DNA of 64,000 bases from Owenia fusiformis. Taxonomy: Eukaryota > Annelida > Polychaeta > Sabellida > Oweniidae. The stretch is taken from NCBI GenBank assembly GCA_903813345.2, contig CAIIXF020000424.1, forward strand, positions 1-64,000. Direction: 5' to 3'. The notes under the pieces were generated by a model. That model saw only the letters and a list, made by a program, of their open reading frames with translations, was not told where the DNA came from and did not search any database. This document shows, one piece after another, positions 9,006 through 22,222 of this stretch (positions are counted from its first letter, which is position 1; every line of letters starts with the position of its first letter). The position numbers and the translations under genes were made by a program.

Positions 9006-12000
9006 CTGTGAACACTTCAGTGGATGATACACTGACAGTTTGCTGTAGAGGTTCCTCTGGTTCTACTTGAACCATCATTGTTGTGGACTCAACAGTAGTC
9101 AACTCAGAAATCGCTTCTCCAGTTGGTGACATATCTACTGGTTTAGTCTGTGGAACCTGTTGCTCTGTTGTGGCTTCAGCCAGATCTTTAAGAGCTTCAA
9201 GGGCAGCGGTTGCTACCTCTGTTTCTGGTTGAACAGTAAGCTCCTCTGCTCCCTCTGTTGTGAGGGTAACATCCAGAATTTGAGATTGTGTCTCTTTCTT
9301 TGCCTCTGCAGAAGCTGTATCCAACTGCACAATAATGTCACTGGACTCTGTTTGGGAAATATCCAAAATTATACCTGCTTCAGAGGTTTGTTCTATGCTA
9401 ATTACATCTTGTTGTTGTCCCACTAGGGACTGTTTAGGAAGTTCAATAGTAGCTGCACTTGATTCAGTTGTTATCTCATCAGGAGAGACTCTACCCTCAT
9501 CAAGGGTGCTTACATCTGAAATCTCCCCAATTGTCTGTTCTTGCTGCTGCACTTCAGCCAGTGTCTCTGGCTTGGGCAGTTCGGCAGCCAACTCCACGTC
9601 AAAGAGGGTAGTTTCTGGTGAAACTGTCACCTCAGACTTCTCTGTGATCTCTGATGAGATTTCCTCTAACTGTTCCCCTCCCTTCTGCATACCCACTAGA
9701 GTTGCTGGCTTTGGTGCTTGGGCTGCAGCATCTGTTTGAACTTCAATAGCATCAGATGTAACAAACTCCTCTTCTCGGTCTTTAAGGTCTATTTGAATTT
9801 CTTCTACAGTGACTTCACTCTTCTGCTCTTCTATAGCTGTTGTTGGTCTTATTTCAAGAAGAGCTTCCACAAGATCTCTTTGATCCTCTGGCAACTGAAT
9901 GCTTTGTTCAGTAACAGTTGGTGATTGTTCTTCAGTGACTTCCAAAGTAATCTCCTGCCTCTGTGTGTCAATTCTGGTCTCAATGAGAGATTCAGCACCA
10001 GCTTCTACAGTTACCGGAGATACCTCTCCTGTATCTACAACATCCTGTTTGACAGATGTGACGTCTCCAGTTAAGTCGAGCTCTAGAGTTACATCTTGTT
10101 CTCCAATTCTAGCTTCTGTTACTGGTTCTACAGCAACAGTGTCTGTTTTGGCTGTTATGTCACCAGCTTCAATGGTTAGTGTTTGTTCCTGTGATGTATC
10201 AGCAGTAAGGTCTAATTTTAGAATCATTTCCTGTTGCTGAATTCTTGTTTCAGGGCCCAACTGCATTGAAAACTCAGTTGTATGTTTCTGTTCCTCAGTT
10301 AGTAAATCAGGCTGAACTGAAGATTCTGAAGTAACATCTGTAGTTATTTCTGTAGTTAGTGTCTCCAATTGCATGCCAGTCATAGCTGGCTGGGGTTGTT
10401 CTAATAATGCGGTATCGATCTGAAGAGTGATATCACCTACATCTGCTGATTCAGGTTCCTTAACAATAACACCACCTGTTACATCAATTTGCATTTCAAC
10501 AGATTGTGTTGAAACTCTTGCCTCAGGCTGATCTCCCATTTCAGCGGTAGACACTCTCCTTTGTATTTCCTCTGGTGAAAGAATAGTTTGCTCTATTGTC
10601 ATCAATCCTTGGGCAGTATCAACATGCAATTGAATTTCTTGCTGTTTAGTTTGAACCTCAGGCTTTATCTCAAGGAAAGCTTCAACCAATTGTTTTTGAA
10701 CTTCTTGTAAGTCAACTACTGAACTTGGCTTTGCCTCAATACCTTCTTTTGTGACTTCAACTTCAACAAGCTCAGCCTGCTGGCCAACTTGGATTGCTGG
10801 TTTACTTTGAACAAAAGCCTCGACAAGATGTCGATGCTCTTCTGGTAGTTCATCTAAGGTGACTGATTTTGTTACTACCTTATCTTGTATGACCTCAACT
10901 CTAAATGCTTCTAGCAATGGTTGTATTTGCAATTCTGGTCTACCTTCAATCTCAACTGTAGAGATCTGTTGCTCAGGCATTTCCTCAAATGGAAGAGTGT
11001 TTCGTTCAATAGTCATCAATCCACTGGCACTATCAACACGTAACTGGATTTCCTGTTCCTTAACTTTAACTTCAGGTTTGAATTCCAGGAAAGCTTCAAC
11101 AAGTTGTTTTTGCACTTCCTGCAGATCAGCAATTGATTTTTCCTTTGGTTCTAATCCTTCTTGTGTAACTTCTAGTTCTAAAACTTCAGCTTGTTGTTCT
11201 GTCTGTATTGTAGGTCTAGCTTGAATAAAAGCCTCAACCAGATGTCGCTGTTCTTCAGTTAGTTCATCCAAAGTGGAAGATTTTGTGACAACCTTGTCTT
11301 CAATAACTTCAACTCTGAATGTTTCAGTTGAGGGTTGAACCTGAGTTTCAAGTCGGGTTTCAATATCAACTGTTGATAGCTGTTGAGTTATCTGTTCAAA
11401 TGGTACAGTTGTCTGCTCAATAACCATTAGTCCCTGGGCAGTATCCACATGTAATTGAATCTCCTGTTGTTGTACTTGTACTTCTGGTTTGAGTTCCAAG
11501 AATGATTGAACAAGCTGTTTCTGAACTTCCTGCATTTCTTCAGGAGATTTGGCTCTCATCTCAAATCCTTCTTTTGTTATCTCAAGTTCAACAGCCTCAG
11601 TCTGTTCTCCAACTTTTACTGTTGGTCTGACCTGTATAAAAGCTTCAACTAGATGCCTTTGCTCTTCTGACAATTCATCAATAGTTACAGATTTTGTCAA
11701 AACTTTGTCTTGAATAACTTCAACCCTAAATGATTCCAAAGATGGTTGTACAAGTGTTTCAGGTCTTGTTTCAATTTCAACAGTAGCCACATGTTGTTCT
11801 GGTACTTCCTCAAATGGAACAGTGGTACGCTCAATAACCATAAGACCCTGAGCAGTATCAACTCGCAGTTGAATGTCTTGTTGTTTAACCTTAATTTCAG
11901 GTTTGAATTCCAAGAAGGCTTCCACTAGATGTTTTTGAACCTCTTGCAAATCAGCAAGTGATTTTGGTTTTGCTTCAAGTCCTTCTTGAGAGACTTCTAA

Positions 12001-15000
12001 TTCTAAAACTTCAGCTTGTTGTTCTGTCTGTACTGTAGGCCTAACTTGAATAAAGGCTTCAACTAGATGTCTCTGCTCTTCAGTCAGTTCATCCAAAGTG
12101 GAAGATTTTGTGACAACCTTGTCTTCAATAACTTCAACTCTGAATGTTTCAGTTGAAGGTTGAACCTGAGTTTCGAGTCTAGTTTCAATATCAACTGTTG
12201 ATAGCTGTTGAGTTATCTGTTCAAATGGAACAGTTGTTTGTTCAATAACCATAAGTCCTTTGGCAGTATCCACATGTAATTGAATCTCCTGCTGTTGGAC
12301 TTGTGTCTCAGGTTTAAGTTCCAAGAATGATTCAACAAGTTGTTTTTGAACTTCTTGAATTTCTTCAGGAGATTTGGCTCTCATTTCAAATCCTTCTTTT
12401 GTTTCCTCAAGTTCAAGAGCCTCTGTTTGTTCTCCAATTTTGACAGTAGGTCTCATCTGTATAAATGCTTCAACTAAATGCCTTTGTTCTTCTGGCAATT
12501 CATCAATAGTTACAGATTTTGTCAAAACTTTGTCTTGAATAACTTCAACCCTAAATGATTCCAAAGATGGTTGGACAAGTGTTTCAGGTCTTGTTTCAAT
12601 TTCAACAGTTGCCACATGTTGTTCTGGTACTTCCTCAAATAGAACAGTTGTGCGTTCAATCGTCATTAGGCCTTGAGCTGTATCAACACGCAATTGGATG
12701 TCTTGTTGCTTAACTTTCACCTCAGGTTTGAACTCCAAAAAGGCTTCCACTAGATGTTTCTGAGTTTCTTGTAGCTCGGCCAAAGACTTTGGCTTCGATT
12801 CTAAACCTTCTTGAGTGACATCTAAGTCTAAACTCTCTGTTTGTTCAACAGCCTGAATTGTTGGTCTTTCCTCAATAAATGCCTTAACAAGGTGCCTCTG
12901 CTCTTCTGTTAGTTCATCAATAGTCATAGACTTTGTAAGAACTTTATCTTCAATAACCTCAACCCTTAGTACTTCAACTGTAGGTTGAATCTCTGTCTCA
13001 ATTCTAGTCTCTGTTGGTTCTATCATATCAGCTGCCTGAATAGTTACTTCAGCAGAGGTTATGGCTTCTCCAAACTCATTCACAGCTTTACATGAATATT
13101 CTCCCTCATCTTCAGGGAAAACCTCATGAATGGTTAACTCACACATACAATCTTCAGTAAATACCATCTTGTATATGGAAGTGTTTTCTAGCTTTTCATC
13201 ATCAACAAGCCATGTTATATCAGGTTTGGGAGTGCCATCAACTTTACATTCAAGGTGCAATGATTTTCCTTCAATTGCAACTGTGTTTTCAAGAACAGAT
13301 ACAAACTTTGGTGCTTCTCCTATATCGGGTATTTGCTCAATTTGTACAGTTGAAAGTTGAGATTCTGGTACTTGTTCAAATGGTACAGTTGTCTGCTCAA
13401 TGAGCATAAGTCCCTTGGCTGTATCCACATGTAATTGAATCTCCTGTTGTTGTACTTGTACTTCTGGTTTGAGTTCCAAGAATGATTGAACAAGTTGTTT
13501 CTGAACTTCTTGCATTTCTTCAGGAGATTTGGCTCTCATTTCAAATCCTTCTTTTGTTATCTCGAGTTCAACAGCCTCAGTCTGTTCTCCAACTTTAACT
13601 GTTGGTCTGACCTGTATAAAAGCTTCAACTAAATGCCTTTGCTCTTCTGATAATTCATCAATAGTTACAGATTTTGTCAAAACCTTGTCTTGAATAACCT
13701 CAACTCTGAAAGATTCCAAAGATGGTTGTACAAGTGTTTCAGGTCTTGTTTCAATTTCAATGGTTGAGACATGTTGATCTTTAACTTCCTCATATGGAAC
13801 AGTTGTGCGCTCAATTGTCATTAGGCCTTGAGCTGTATCAACATGCAGTTGAATATCTTGTTGTTTAACCTTTATCTCAGGTTTGAATTCTAAGAAGGCT
13901 TCTACTAAATGCTTCTGCACATCCTGTAATTCAGCAAGTGATTTTGGTTTTGCTTCTAGTCCTTCTTGCGTGACTTCAAGTTCTAGAACTTCAGCTTGTT
14001 GTTCTGTCTGTACTGCAGGCCTAGCTTGAATGAAGGCTTCAACTAGATGTCTCTGCTCTTCAGTCAAATCATCCAAAGTGGAAGATTTTGTGACAACCTT
14101 GTCTTCAATAACTTCAACTCTGAATGTTTCAGTTGAAGGTTGAACTTGAGTTTCGAGTCTAGTTTCAATATCAACTGTTGATAGCTGTTGAGTTATCTGT
14201 TCAAATGGGATAGTTGTCTGCTCAATAACCATAAGTCCTTGGGCAGTATCCACATGTAATTGAATTTCCTGTTGTTGTACTTGTACTTCTGGTTTGAGTT
14301 CCAAGAATGATTGAACAAGTTGTTTCTGAACTTCCTGCATTTCTTCAGGAGATTTGGCTCTCATTTCAAATCCTTCTTTTGTTATCTCAAGCTCAATAGC
14401 CTCAGTCTGTTCTCCAACTTTAACTGTTGGTCTGACCTGTATAAAAGCTTCTACTAGATGCCTTTGCTCTTCTGACAATTCATCAATAGTTACAGATTTT
14501 GTCAAAACTTTGTCTTGAATAACTTCAACCCTAAATGATTCCAAAGATGGTTGTACAAGTGTTTCAGGTCTTGTTTCAATTTCAACAGTAGCCACATGTT
14601 GTTCTGGTACTTCCTCAAATGGAACAGTTGTACGCTCAATAACCATAAGACCCTGAGCAGTATCAACTCGCAGTTGAATGTCTTGTTGCTTAACCTTAAT
14701 TTCAGGTTTGAATTCCAAGAAGGCTTCCACTAGATGTTTTTGAACCTCTTGCAAATCAGCGAGTGATTTTGGTTTTGCTTCTAGTCCTTCTTGAGTGACT
14801 TCAAGTTCTAGAACTTCAGCTTGTTGTTCTGTCTGTACTGCAGGCCTAGCTTTAATGAAGGCTTCAACCAGATGTCTCTGCTCTTCAGTCAATTCATCCA
14901 AAGTGGAAGATTTTGTGACAACCTTGTCTTCAATAACTTCAACTCTGAATGTTTCAGTTGAAGGTTGAACCTGAGTTTCAAGTCTAGTTTCAATATCAAC

Positions 15001-18000
15001 TGTTGATAGCTGTTGAGTTATCTGTTCAAATGGAACAGTTGTTTGTTCAATAACCATAAGTCCTTTGGCAGTATCCACATGTAATTGAATCTCCTGCTGT
15101 TGGACTTGTGTCTCGGGTTTAAGTTCCAAGAATGATTCAACAAGTTGTTTTTGAACTTCTTGCATTTCTTCAGGAGATTTGGCTCTCATTTCAAATCCTT
15201 CTTTTGTTTCCTCAAGTTCCAGAGCCTCTGTCTGTTCTCCAATTTTGACAGTGGGTCTCACCTGTATAAAAGCTTCAACTAGATGCCTTTGCTCTTCTGA
15301 CAATTCATCAATAGTAACAGATTTTGTCAAAACTTTGTCTTGAATAACTTCAACCCTAAATGATTCCAAAGATGGTTGGACAAGTGTTTCAGGTCTTGTT
15401 TCAATTTCAACAGTTGCCACATGTTGTTCTGGGATTTCCTCAAATGGAACAGTTGTGCGTTCAATCGTCATTAGGCCCTGGGCAGTATCAACACGCAATT
15501 GGATGTCTTGTTGCTTAACCTTGACCTCAGGTTTGAACTCCAAAAAGGCTTCTACTAGATGTTTCTGAGTTTCTTGTAGCTCGGCCAAAGACTTTGGCTT
15601 CGATTCTAAACCTTCTTGAGTGACATCTAAGTCTAAACTCTCTGTTTGTTCAACAGCCTGAATTGTTGGTCTTTCTTCAATAAATGCCTCAACAAGGTGC
15701 CTCTGCTCTTCTGTTAGTTCATCAATAGTCATAGACTTTGTAAGAACTTTATCTTCAATAACCTCAACCCTTAGTACTTCAACTGTAGGTTGAATCTCTG
15801 TCTCAATTCTAGTCTCTGTTGGTTCTATCATATCAGCTGCCTGAATAGTTACTTCAGCAGAGGTTATGGCTTCTCCAAACTCATTCACAGCTTTACATGA
15901 ATATTCTCCCTCATCTTCAGGGAAAACCTCATGAATGGTTAACTCACACATACAATCTTTAGTAAATACCATTTTGTATATGGAAGTGTCTTCTAGCTTT
16001 TCATCATCAACAAGCCATGTTATATCAGGTTTAGGAGTCCCCTCAACTTTGCATTCAAGGTGTAAAGATTTCCCCTCAATTGCAACTGTATTTTCAAGAA
16101 CAGATACAAACTTTGGAGCTTCTATATCAGGCATTTGTTCAATTTGTACAGTTGAAAGTTGGGATTCTGGTACTTGTTCAAATGGTACAGTTGTTTGTTC
16201 AATAACCATAAGCCCCTTGGCTGAATCAACATGTAATTGTATCTCCTGTTGTTGTACTTGTGCCTCTGGTTTGAGTTCCAAGAATGATTGAACAAGTTGT
16301 TTCTGAACTTCTTGCATTTCTTCAGGAGATTTGGCTCTCATTTCGAATCCTTCTTTTGTTTCCTCAAGTTCAACAGCCTCTGTCTGTTCTCCAATTTTGA
16401 CAGTGGGTCTCACCTGTATAAAAGCCTCTACTAGATGCCTTTGGTCTTCTGATAATTCATCAATAGTTACAGATTTTGTCAAAACCTTGTCTTGAATAAC
16501 CTCAACTCTGAATGATTCCAAAGATGGTTGTACAAGTGTTTCAGGTCTTGTTTCAATTTCAACAGTAGCCACATGTTCTTCTGGGATTTCCTCAAATGGA
16601 ACAGTTGTGCGTTCAATTGTCATTAGGCCCTGAGCTGTATCAACACGCAGTTGGATGTCTTGTTGCTTAACTTTGACCTCGGGTTTGAATTCTAAGAAGG
16701 CTTCCACGAGGTGTTTTTGAACCTCTTGTAAATCAGCAAGTGATTTTGGTTTTGCTTCAAGTCCTTCTTGAGTGACTTCTAATTCTAGAACTTCAGCTTG
16801 TTGTTCTGTTTGTACTACAGGCTTAGCTTGAATAAAGGCTTCAACTAGATGTCTCTGCTCTTCAGTCAATTCATCCAAAGTGGAAGATTTTGTGACAACT
16901 TTGTCTTCAATAACTTCAACTCTGAATGTTTCTGTTGAAGGTTGAACCTGAGATTCAAGTCTAGTTTCAATATCAACTGATGATAGCTGTTGAGTTATCT
17001 GTTCAAATGGAACAGTTGTTTGCTCAATAACCATAAGTCCCTTTGCTGTATCTACATGTAATTGAATCTCCTGTTGTTGCACTTGTGCCTCTGGTTTGAG
17101 TTCCAAGAATGATTGAACAAGTTGTTTCTGAACTTCTTGCATTTCTTCAGGAGATTTGGCTCTCATTTGAAATCCTTCTTTTGTTTCCTCAAGTTCAACA
17201 GCCTCTGTCTGTTCTCCAATTTTGACAGTAGGTCTGACCTGTATAAACGCTTCAACTAAATGCCTTTGTTCCTCTGACAATTCATCAATAGTTACAGATT
17301 TTGTCAAAACCTTGTCTTGAATAACCTCAACTCTGAATGATTCCAAAGATGGTTGGACAAGTGTTTCAGGTCTTGATTCAATTTCAACAGTTGCCACATG
17401 TTCTTCTGGGATTTCCTCAAATGGAACAGTTGTGCGTTCAATTGTCATTAGGCCCTGAGCTGTATCAACACGCAGTTGGATGTCTTGTTGCTTAACTTTG
17501 ACCTCGGGTTTGAATTCTAAGAAGGCTTCCACGAGGTGTTTTTGAACCTCTTGTAAATCAGCAAGTGATTTTGGTTTTGCTTCGAGTCCTTCTTTAGTGA
17601 CTTCTAATTCTAGAACTTCAGCTTGTTGTTCTGTCTGCACTGCAGGCCTAGCTTGAATGAAGGCTTCAACTAGATGTCTCTGCTCTTCAGTCAGCTCATC
17701 CAAAGTGGAAGATTTTGTGACAACCTTGTCTTCAATAACTTCAACTCTGAATGTTTCAGTTGAGGGTTGAACCTGAGTTTCGAGTCTAGTTTCAATATCA
17801 ACAGTTGATAGCTGTTGAGTTATATGTTCAAATGGGACAGTTGTTTGTTCAATAACCATAAGCCCCTTGGCTGTATCAACATGTAATTGTATCTCCTGTT
17901 GTTGCACTTGTGCCTCTGGTTTGAGTTCCAAGAATGATTGAACAAGTTGTTTTTGAACTTCTTGCATTTCTTCAGGAGATTTGGCTCTCATTTCAAATCC

Positions 18001-20147
18001 TTCTTTTGTTTCCTCAAGTTCAACAGCCTCTGTCTGTTCTCCAATTTTGACAGTGGGTCTCACTTGTATAAAAGCTTCAACTAAATGCCTTTGTTCCTCT
18101 GATAATTCATCAATAGTTACAGATTTTGTCAATACCTTGTCTTGAATAACCTCAACTTTGAATGATTCCAAAGATGGTTGGACAAGCGTTTCAGGTCTTG
18201 TTTCAATTTCAACAGTAGAGATATGGTGTTCGGGAACTTCTTCAAATGGAACTGTTGTGCGCTCAATTGTCATAAGTCCCTTAGCAGTATCAACTCGCAG
18301 CTGGATTTCTTGCTGCTTAACTTGAACTTCAGGTTTAAATTCTAGGAAGGCCTCTACTAATTGTTTCTGAGATTCCTGTAATTCAGACAATGTTTTAGGT
18401 TTAGTTTGATGTCTTTCTTGTGCAGTTTCTAATTCTAGAATTTCACTTTGCTCTCCAACCTGGATTGTTGGTCTTTCCTGGATGAAAGCTTTAACCAAGT
18501 TTCTTTGTTCCTCAGTCAGTTCCTCCATTGTGACAGACTTTGTAACAATATTATCTTCAATTACCTCAATTCTAAATATATCAGGTGTTGATTGTTCTGT
18601 ACCAATTGAAACATCTGCAGATGTTGTGGCTTCACCAAATTCATTAACAGCCTTGCACATGTATTCGCCTTCATCTTCAAGAAAGGTCTCCTCGATTGTC
18701 AAGGCACATGTACGGTCTTCAGTATATACCATTTTGTAAGTAGCTGTGTCTTCAATAAGTTCATCATCAACAAGCCATGAAACCTCTGGTCTTGGAGTTC
18801 CAGTTACTTTACATTCAAGATGTAGTTGACTTCCTTCAATGACTACTTGGCTCTCTAATGTATTGGTGAATTGAGGGGCTTCCCCTACCTCTGGTTGGGT
18901 TTCAATCTCAATTGTGGATAATTCCTGATCAGGAACCTTTTCAAAAGGAACTGTTGTCTGTTCAATAGTCATGAGGCCCTTGGCAGTATCTACATGTAAT
19001 TGAATTGCCTGTTGTTGCACTTGTGTCTCAGGTTTGACTTCCAGGAAAGATTGAACAAGTTGTTGTCTCACCTCCTTTATCTCCTCTGGTGACTTAGCCC
19101 TTATTTCTGTTCCTCGTTGTGCTACTTCTAGTTCTGTAGTTTCGATTTGTTGTCCAATTTGTAGTTCTGGTCTGACCTGTATAAAAGCCTCGACTAAGGT
19201 TCTCTGCTCCTTGGGAAGTTCATCTAATGTTATAGATTTAGTGAGAACTTTGTCCTGAATTACCTCAACTCTGAAGGTCTCTAATGATGGCTGAATTTGA
19301 GTCTCTGGTTGGACTTCAAGGAAGGCCTCTACAAGTTGTTTTTGGTCTTCAGTCAGGTCTGCTAGACTAGAAGGCTTCTGTGTTATTTCATCTTGAGTGA
19401 TTTCAAGCTCAATAGTTTCAGTCTGTTGAATGGATTTTGTTTCAGGTCTGATTTCTAAGAATGCCTCAACCAATTCCTTTTGTTCTTCGGTGAGATCAAC
19501 TGAACTGCTTGGTTGTGTTTCAGGTTCATCTTTTGTGACCTCAATTTCCATTGTTGTGCTTTGTGGTTCAATCTTGGTCTCTGGTCTCACCTCAAGGAAA
19601 GCTTCTACTAATTGTTTTTGTTCCTCAGAAAGATCATCCAAAGAAGTTGGTTTCTCAGTAACCTGAACCGTCAGTGTTTCTTCCTGTTTTTCGGTGATGC
19701 TCTGCACTGGTATAAGAGTTTCCTTTTGTTGCTCCATTGCAGCTGTATCAAATGTTAAAGTTATTTCCCCTGGAACAAGTTGAGATTGATCCAATCCACC
19801 AATGATCTCTTGTGAAAACTCGGTAGTGTATGTGATATCCTGTTCTCCAACCTGGACTTCAGGTTTATCCAATGAAGCTGTTTCAAGTTCCAAAACAATT
19901 TGGCCAGTTTCTGCTTCAACCCCTTCATCACCAGGTATTTCCTTTACTTGCTCTGGGCTAAGTCTAGCATCTAATGGTTGTGACAGGAATGAGCTTGTTG
20001 CAATGTCAACCCCCATCGATCCTTCAGATTCTGTTGTGATATCTTCACTTTCAACTGAAACTTCACTCTGTGATGACGGGAACTCTTTTAAATCACCTTC
20101 TTCACTTGCACTTTGTTCAGAAGCTGTATATTCTTCAATCATTTTGC
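9006..20147 (-). CDS. Exon 37: 11.1-kb exon with three Ig-plus-spring super-repeats
   Basis: One uninterrupted exon of 11,142 bases (about 3,713 codons), phase 1 to phase 1, acceptor TTGTTAG, donor GTACAA. It begins with an acidic lead (MIEEYTASEQSASEEGD), then tandem units of ~69 residues, each with a helix-like core (E)EQ(R/K)xLVEAF(I/L)xxxP and a beta-like VELEVTxE or IQLHVDTAxGLM segment. I count 43 cores by eye. Three Igs interrupt them at about 18603-18890, 15837-16122 and 13032-13321, each about twelve units apart. The last ~1.5 kb (C-terminal end) is a more diverged Glu/Thr/Val-rich stretch (for example EQTSEAGIILDISQTESSD). Likely role by family knowledge: an extensible region with single Igs as folded beads. 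Few titin genes have an exon of this size. Confidence 0.93.
13032..13321 (-). other. Ig domain 3 of exon 37
   Basis: Same sequence class as Ig 2, with one extra residue in the approach (DIGEAPKF against DIEAPKF). It opens the third super-repeat. Its likeness to Ig 2 at DNA level shows recent duplication of the whole block. Confidence 0.9.
15837..16122 (-). other. Ig domain 2 of exon 37
   Basis: APKFVSVLENTVAIEGKSLH, LECKVEGTPKPDITWLVDDE, then EGEYSCKAVNEFGEAITSAE. Nearly identical to Ig 3 below (a few substitutions such as KLEDTS against KLENTS), but more distant from Ig 1. It opens the second super-repeat. Confidence 0.9.
18603..18890 (-). other. Ig domain 1 of exon 37
   Basis: APQFTNTLESQVVIEGSQLH, LECKVTGTPRPEVSWLVDDE, then EGEYMCKAVNEFGEATTSAD. 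Both Ig cysteines and the core Trp are present, so an intact I-set fold. It opens the first super-repeat. Confidence 0.88.
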
Positions 20148-21118
20148 CTAACAAGAGGATTTCACATTTAACATATGACAATGGACAATTTGGATTTAAA
20201 AAGCATCTACTTGGGTTTTATATATTTAGAGTTGGAATATATTAGCAGAAGAGGTATAAAAAGAATAGTCAAAAGAAAATATGTAAAGAAATGGTCTGAA
20301 TATAATTAACTCTCATAAAGTAATTTACATAGCCTAATTGTAAGATATTTTTATATATGAAAATTCTGAAATATTGAATACATTAAACAAGACACATCAT
20401 ATGATATATATCGCACCAAATGAATTATAGTCCGCGCAAATCACGTAAAATATGAATTTATATTCATCCTAAATGGATTAATATAAATGTTTATAAAAAG
20501 TCCATTTGAAGCAATAATATCATTACAATATACATTGGATGTATTTAGTGCAACTAATACATGCATACATAAATTGGGATGGTGCTGAAACTTAACTAAT
20601 ACACAAGGGTGTATGTCAATCACTACAGAGGGTTAGATACCTGGAATTAAAAGAATTAGATAATGATGCAAAACAAGATTATGAACATTTGTAATTGACA
20701 TTAAGAGTCAACCATGCAATTTGATTACACTAGGGTGTGCAGTATGTATGTTACTTTAGGTTTGATCATTCTGTAAGTAAAATTAATCACACAAAACAAG
20801 AGGAGGTCTAAATATTTGAATAACATAGGTGACTAGGACTATACATGCTAGGGACTATTAAATAACTAAACATTTCTCACATGGCTACTGTGTTTATAAC
20901 TATAACTAAATTGGAATTGTGGTGCAAGGAATCCTAATGATAAAAAAATGTATGTATATACATTCAAAGTTTTGATAGAGGGTTAACATCACACAGGTTC
21001 TCATGCAGTTTTTATAGTAACATAAACACAAATAGGGTCTCTTATCTGGTGCAACCATGCAGGGTATTATATTGATTAAGGTCAGTTGTGCAGGTTACAG
21101 CAATCACAAAGTTCAAAC
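20148..21118 (-). other. Intron between exons 36 and 37
   Basis: About 970 bases of AT-rich sequence; no coding or repeat structure seen. Confidence 0.6.
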
Positions 21119-22222
21119 CTGTGACTGTCAGCTCTGCAGTGGTGATTGCCTCTCCATACTCATTCACAGCTTTGCATGAATAGTCGCCTTCATCCTCAGG
21201 GAAAGACTCGTGTATTGTCAACACACAAGTACAGTCTTCAGTATATACAATATCATATATAGTAGTATCTTGTAATTCCTCATCATCAAGAAGCCATGTT
21301 ATGTTTGGTCGTGGAATACCTGTGACTTTGCATTCTAGGCGCATTGGTTTGCCCTCAGTGGTGTGTGTATCTTCTAATGTTTTGACAAATTGAGGAGCTT
21401 CACCTATGGGTTCTTCAACCTTTTGTTCATCAGTTATTTCAACTGTTCCGATTGGTACTGGTGATGTATCTTTAACTTTAAGAATTTCTTCTTCCGGTTT
21501 CTCAAGGTCAAATGCCCCTTCTTGTACAGGTTCAGGAGATTTGGTATCAATCTCCATATGGATTTCCCGAGCCTCAGTGACTACTTCTTGTTTTCTTTCA
21601 ACAACTAATGTAACAGCTTCAGTTGTTTCTTGTGGTTTTACCTCAAGTTCAACTGTAGATAGTTCCTTTTTGGTCATTTCAACACTCACTTCGCTTTTTT
21701 CAGTTTTTGAAATATCCATTGTCACCTCTGTAGTTTCAGTGACAGGTGCTTCAACTTCTTTTGTCACTTCAATTGTTTTCTCAGCTGTTTCTATTTTGGT
21801 TACATCTAGAGATACTTCAGTAGTTTCTGTAATTGGTGCTTCGACCTTTTTGGTTACATCAATGCTAAATTCAGTAGTCTCAGTTCTAGGTGGTTCTATC
21901 TTTTGTTCCTCAACAACCTGGACTGTGTCAACAGGTGTTGGGGATGTATCTTTAACTTTAAGAATCTCCTCTTTAGGTTTTTCAATGTCAAAAGTCATGG
22001 CTACATCTACAACAGGCTCAGGAGATTTAGTATCAATATCCATATGGATTTCACGAGATTCAGTTATCACTTCTTGCTTTTTCTCCACAACTAAGGCTAC
22101 AGTCTCAGTTATTTCCTGGGGCTTGATCTCCATATCAATGGTAGTGAGCTCCTTCTTGGTCATTTCTACAGTAACTTCACTGGTTTCTGTCTTAGGAACT
22201 TCGATGCTAACTTCTGTTGTTT
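21119..22222 (-). CDS. Exon 36: Glu/Thr/Val repeats and Ig domain
   Basis: A 1,104-base exon, phase 1 to phase 1. It has two related copies (period 162 residues) of a segment beginning MTKKEL(T/S)T and containing REIHM(D/E)IDTKSPEPV and EEILKVKDTSP, separated by shorter TETTEVS(L/M)DV-type units. A complete Ig follows: APQFVKTLEDTHTTEGKPMR, PNITWLLDDEELQDTTIYDI, then FPEDEGDYSCKAVNEYGEAI. This Ig is a close relative of the three Igs in exon 37. The donor is GTTTGA, weak but phase-correct; the acceptor could also be 12 bases further in. Confidence 0.88.

Larger units (their letters stand above)
10540..18890 (-). repeat. Super-repeat: three blocks of one Ig plus twelve ~69-residue units
   Basis: Block 1 is about 16123-18890, block 2 about 13322-16122, block 3 about 10540-13321. 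Matching positions in blocks 2 and 3 are offset by exactly 2,805 bases (935 codons): 11281 with 14086, 13016 with 15821, 13130 with 15935. Each block reads Ig, then twelve LVEAF-type cores. Blocks 2 and 3 are almost identical over at least 11230-13320; block 1 is more diverged. Confidence 0.85.
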
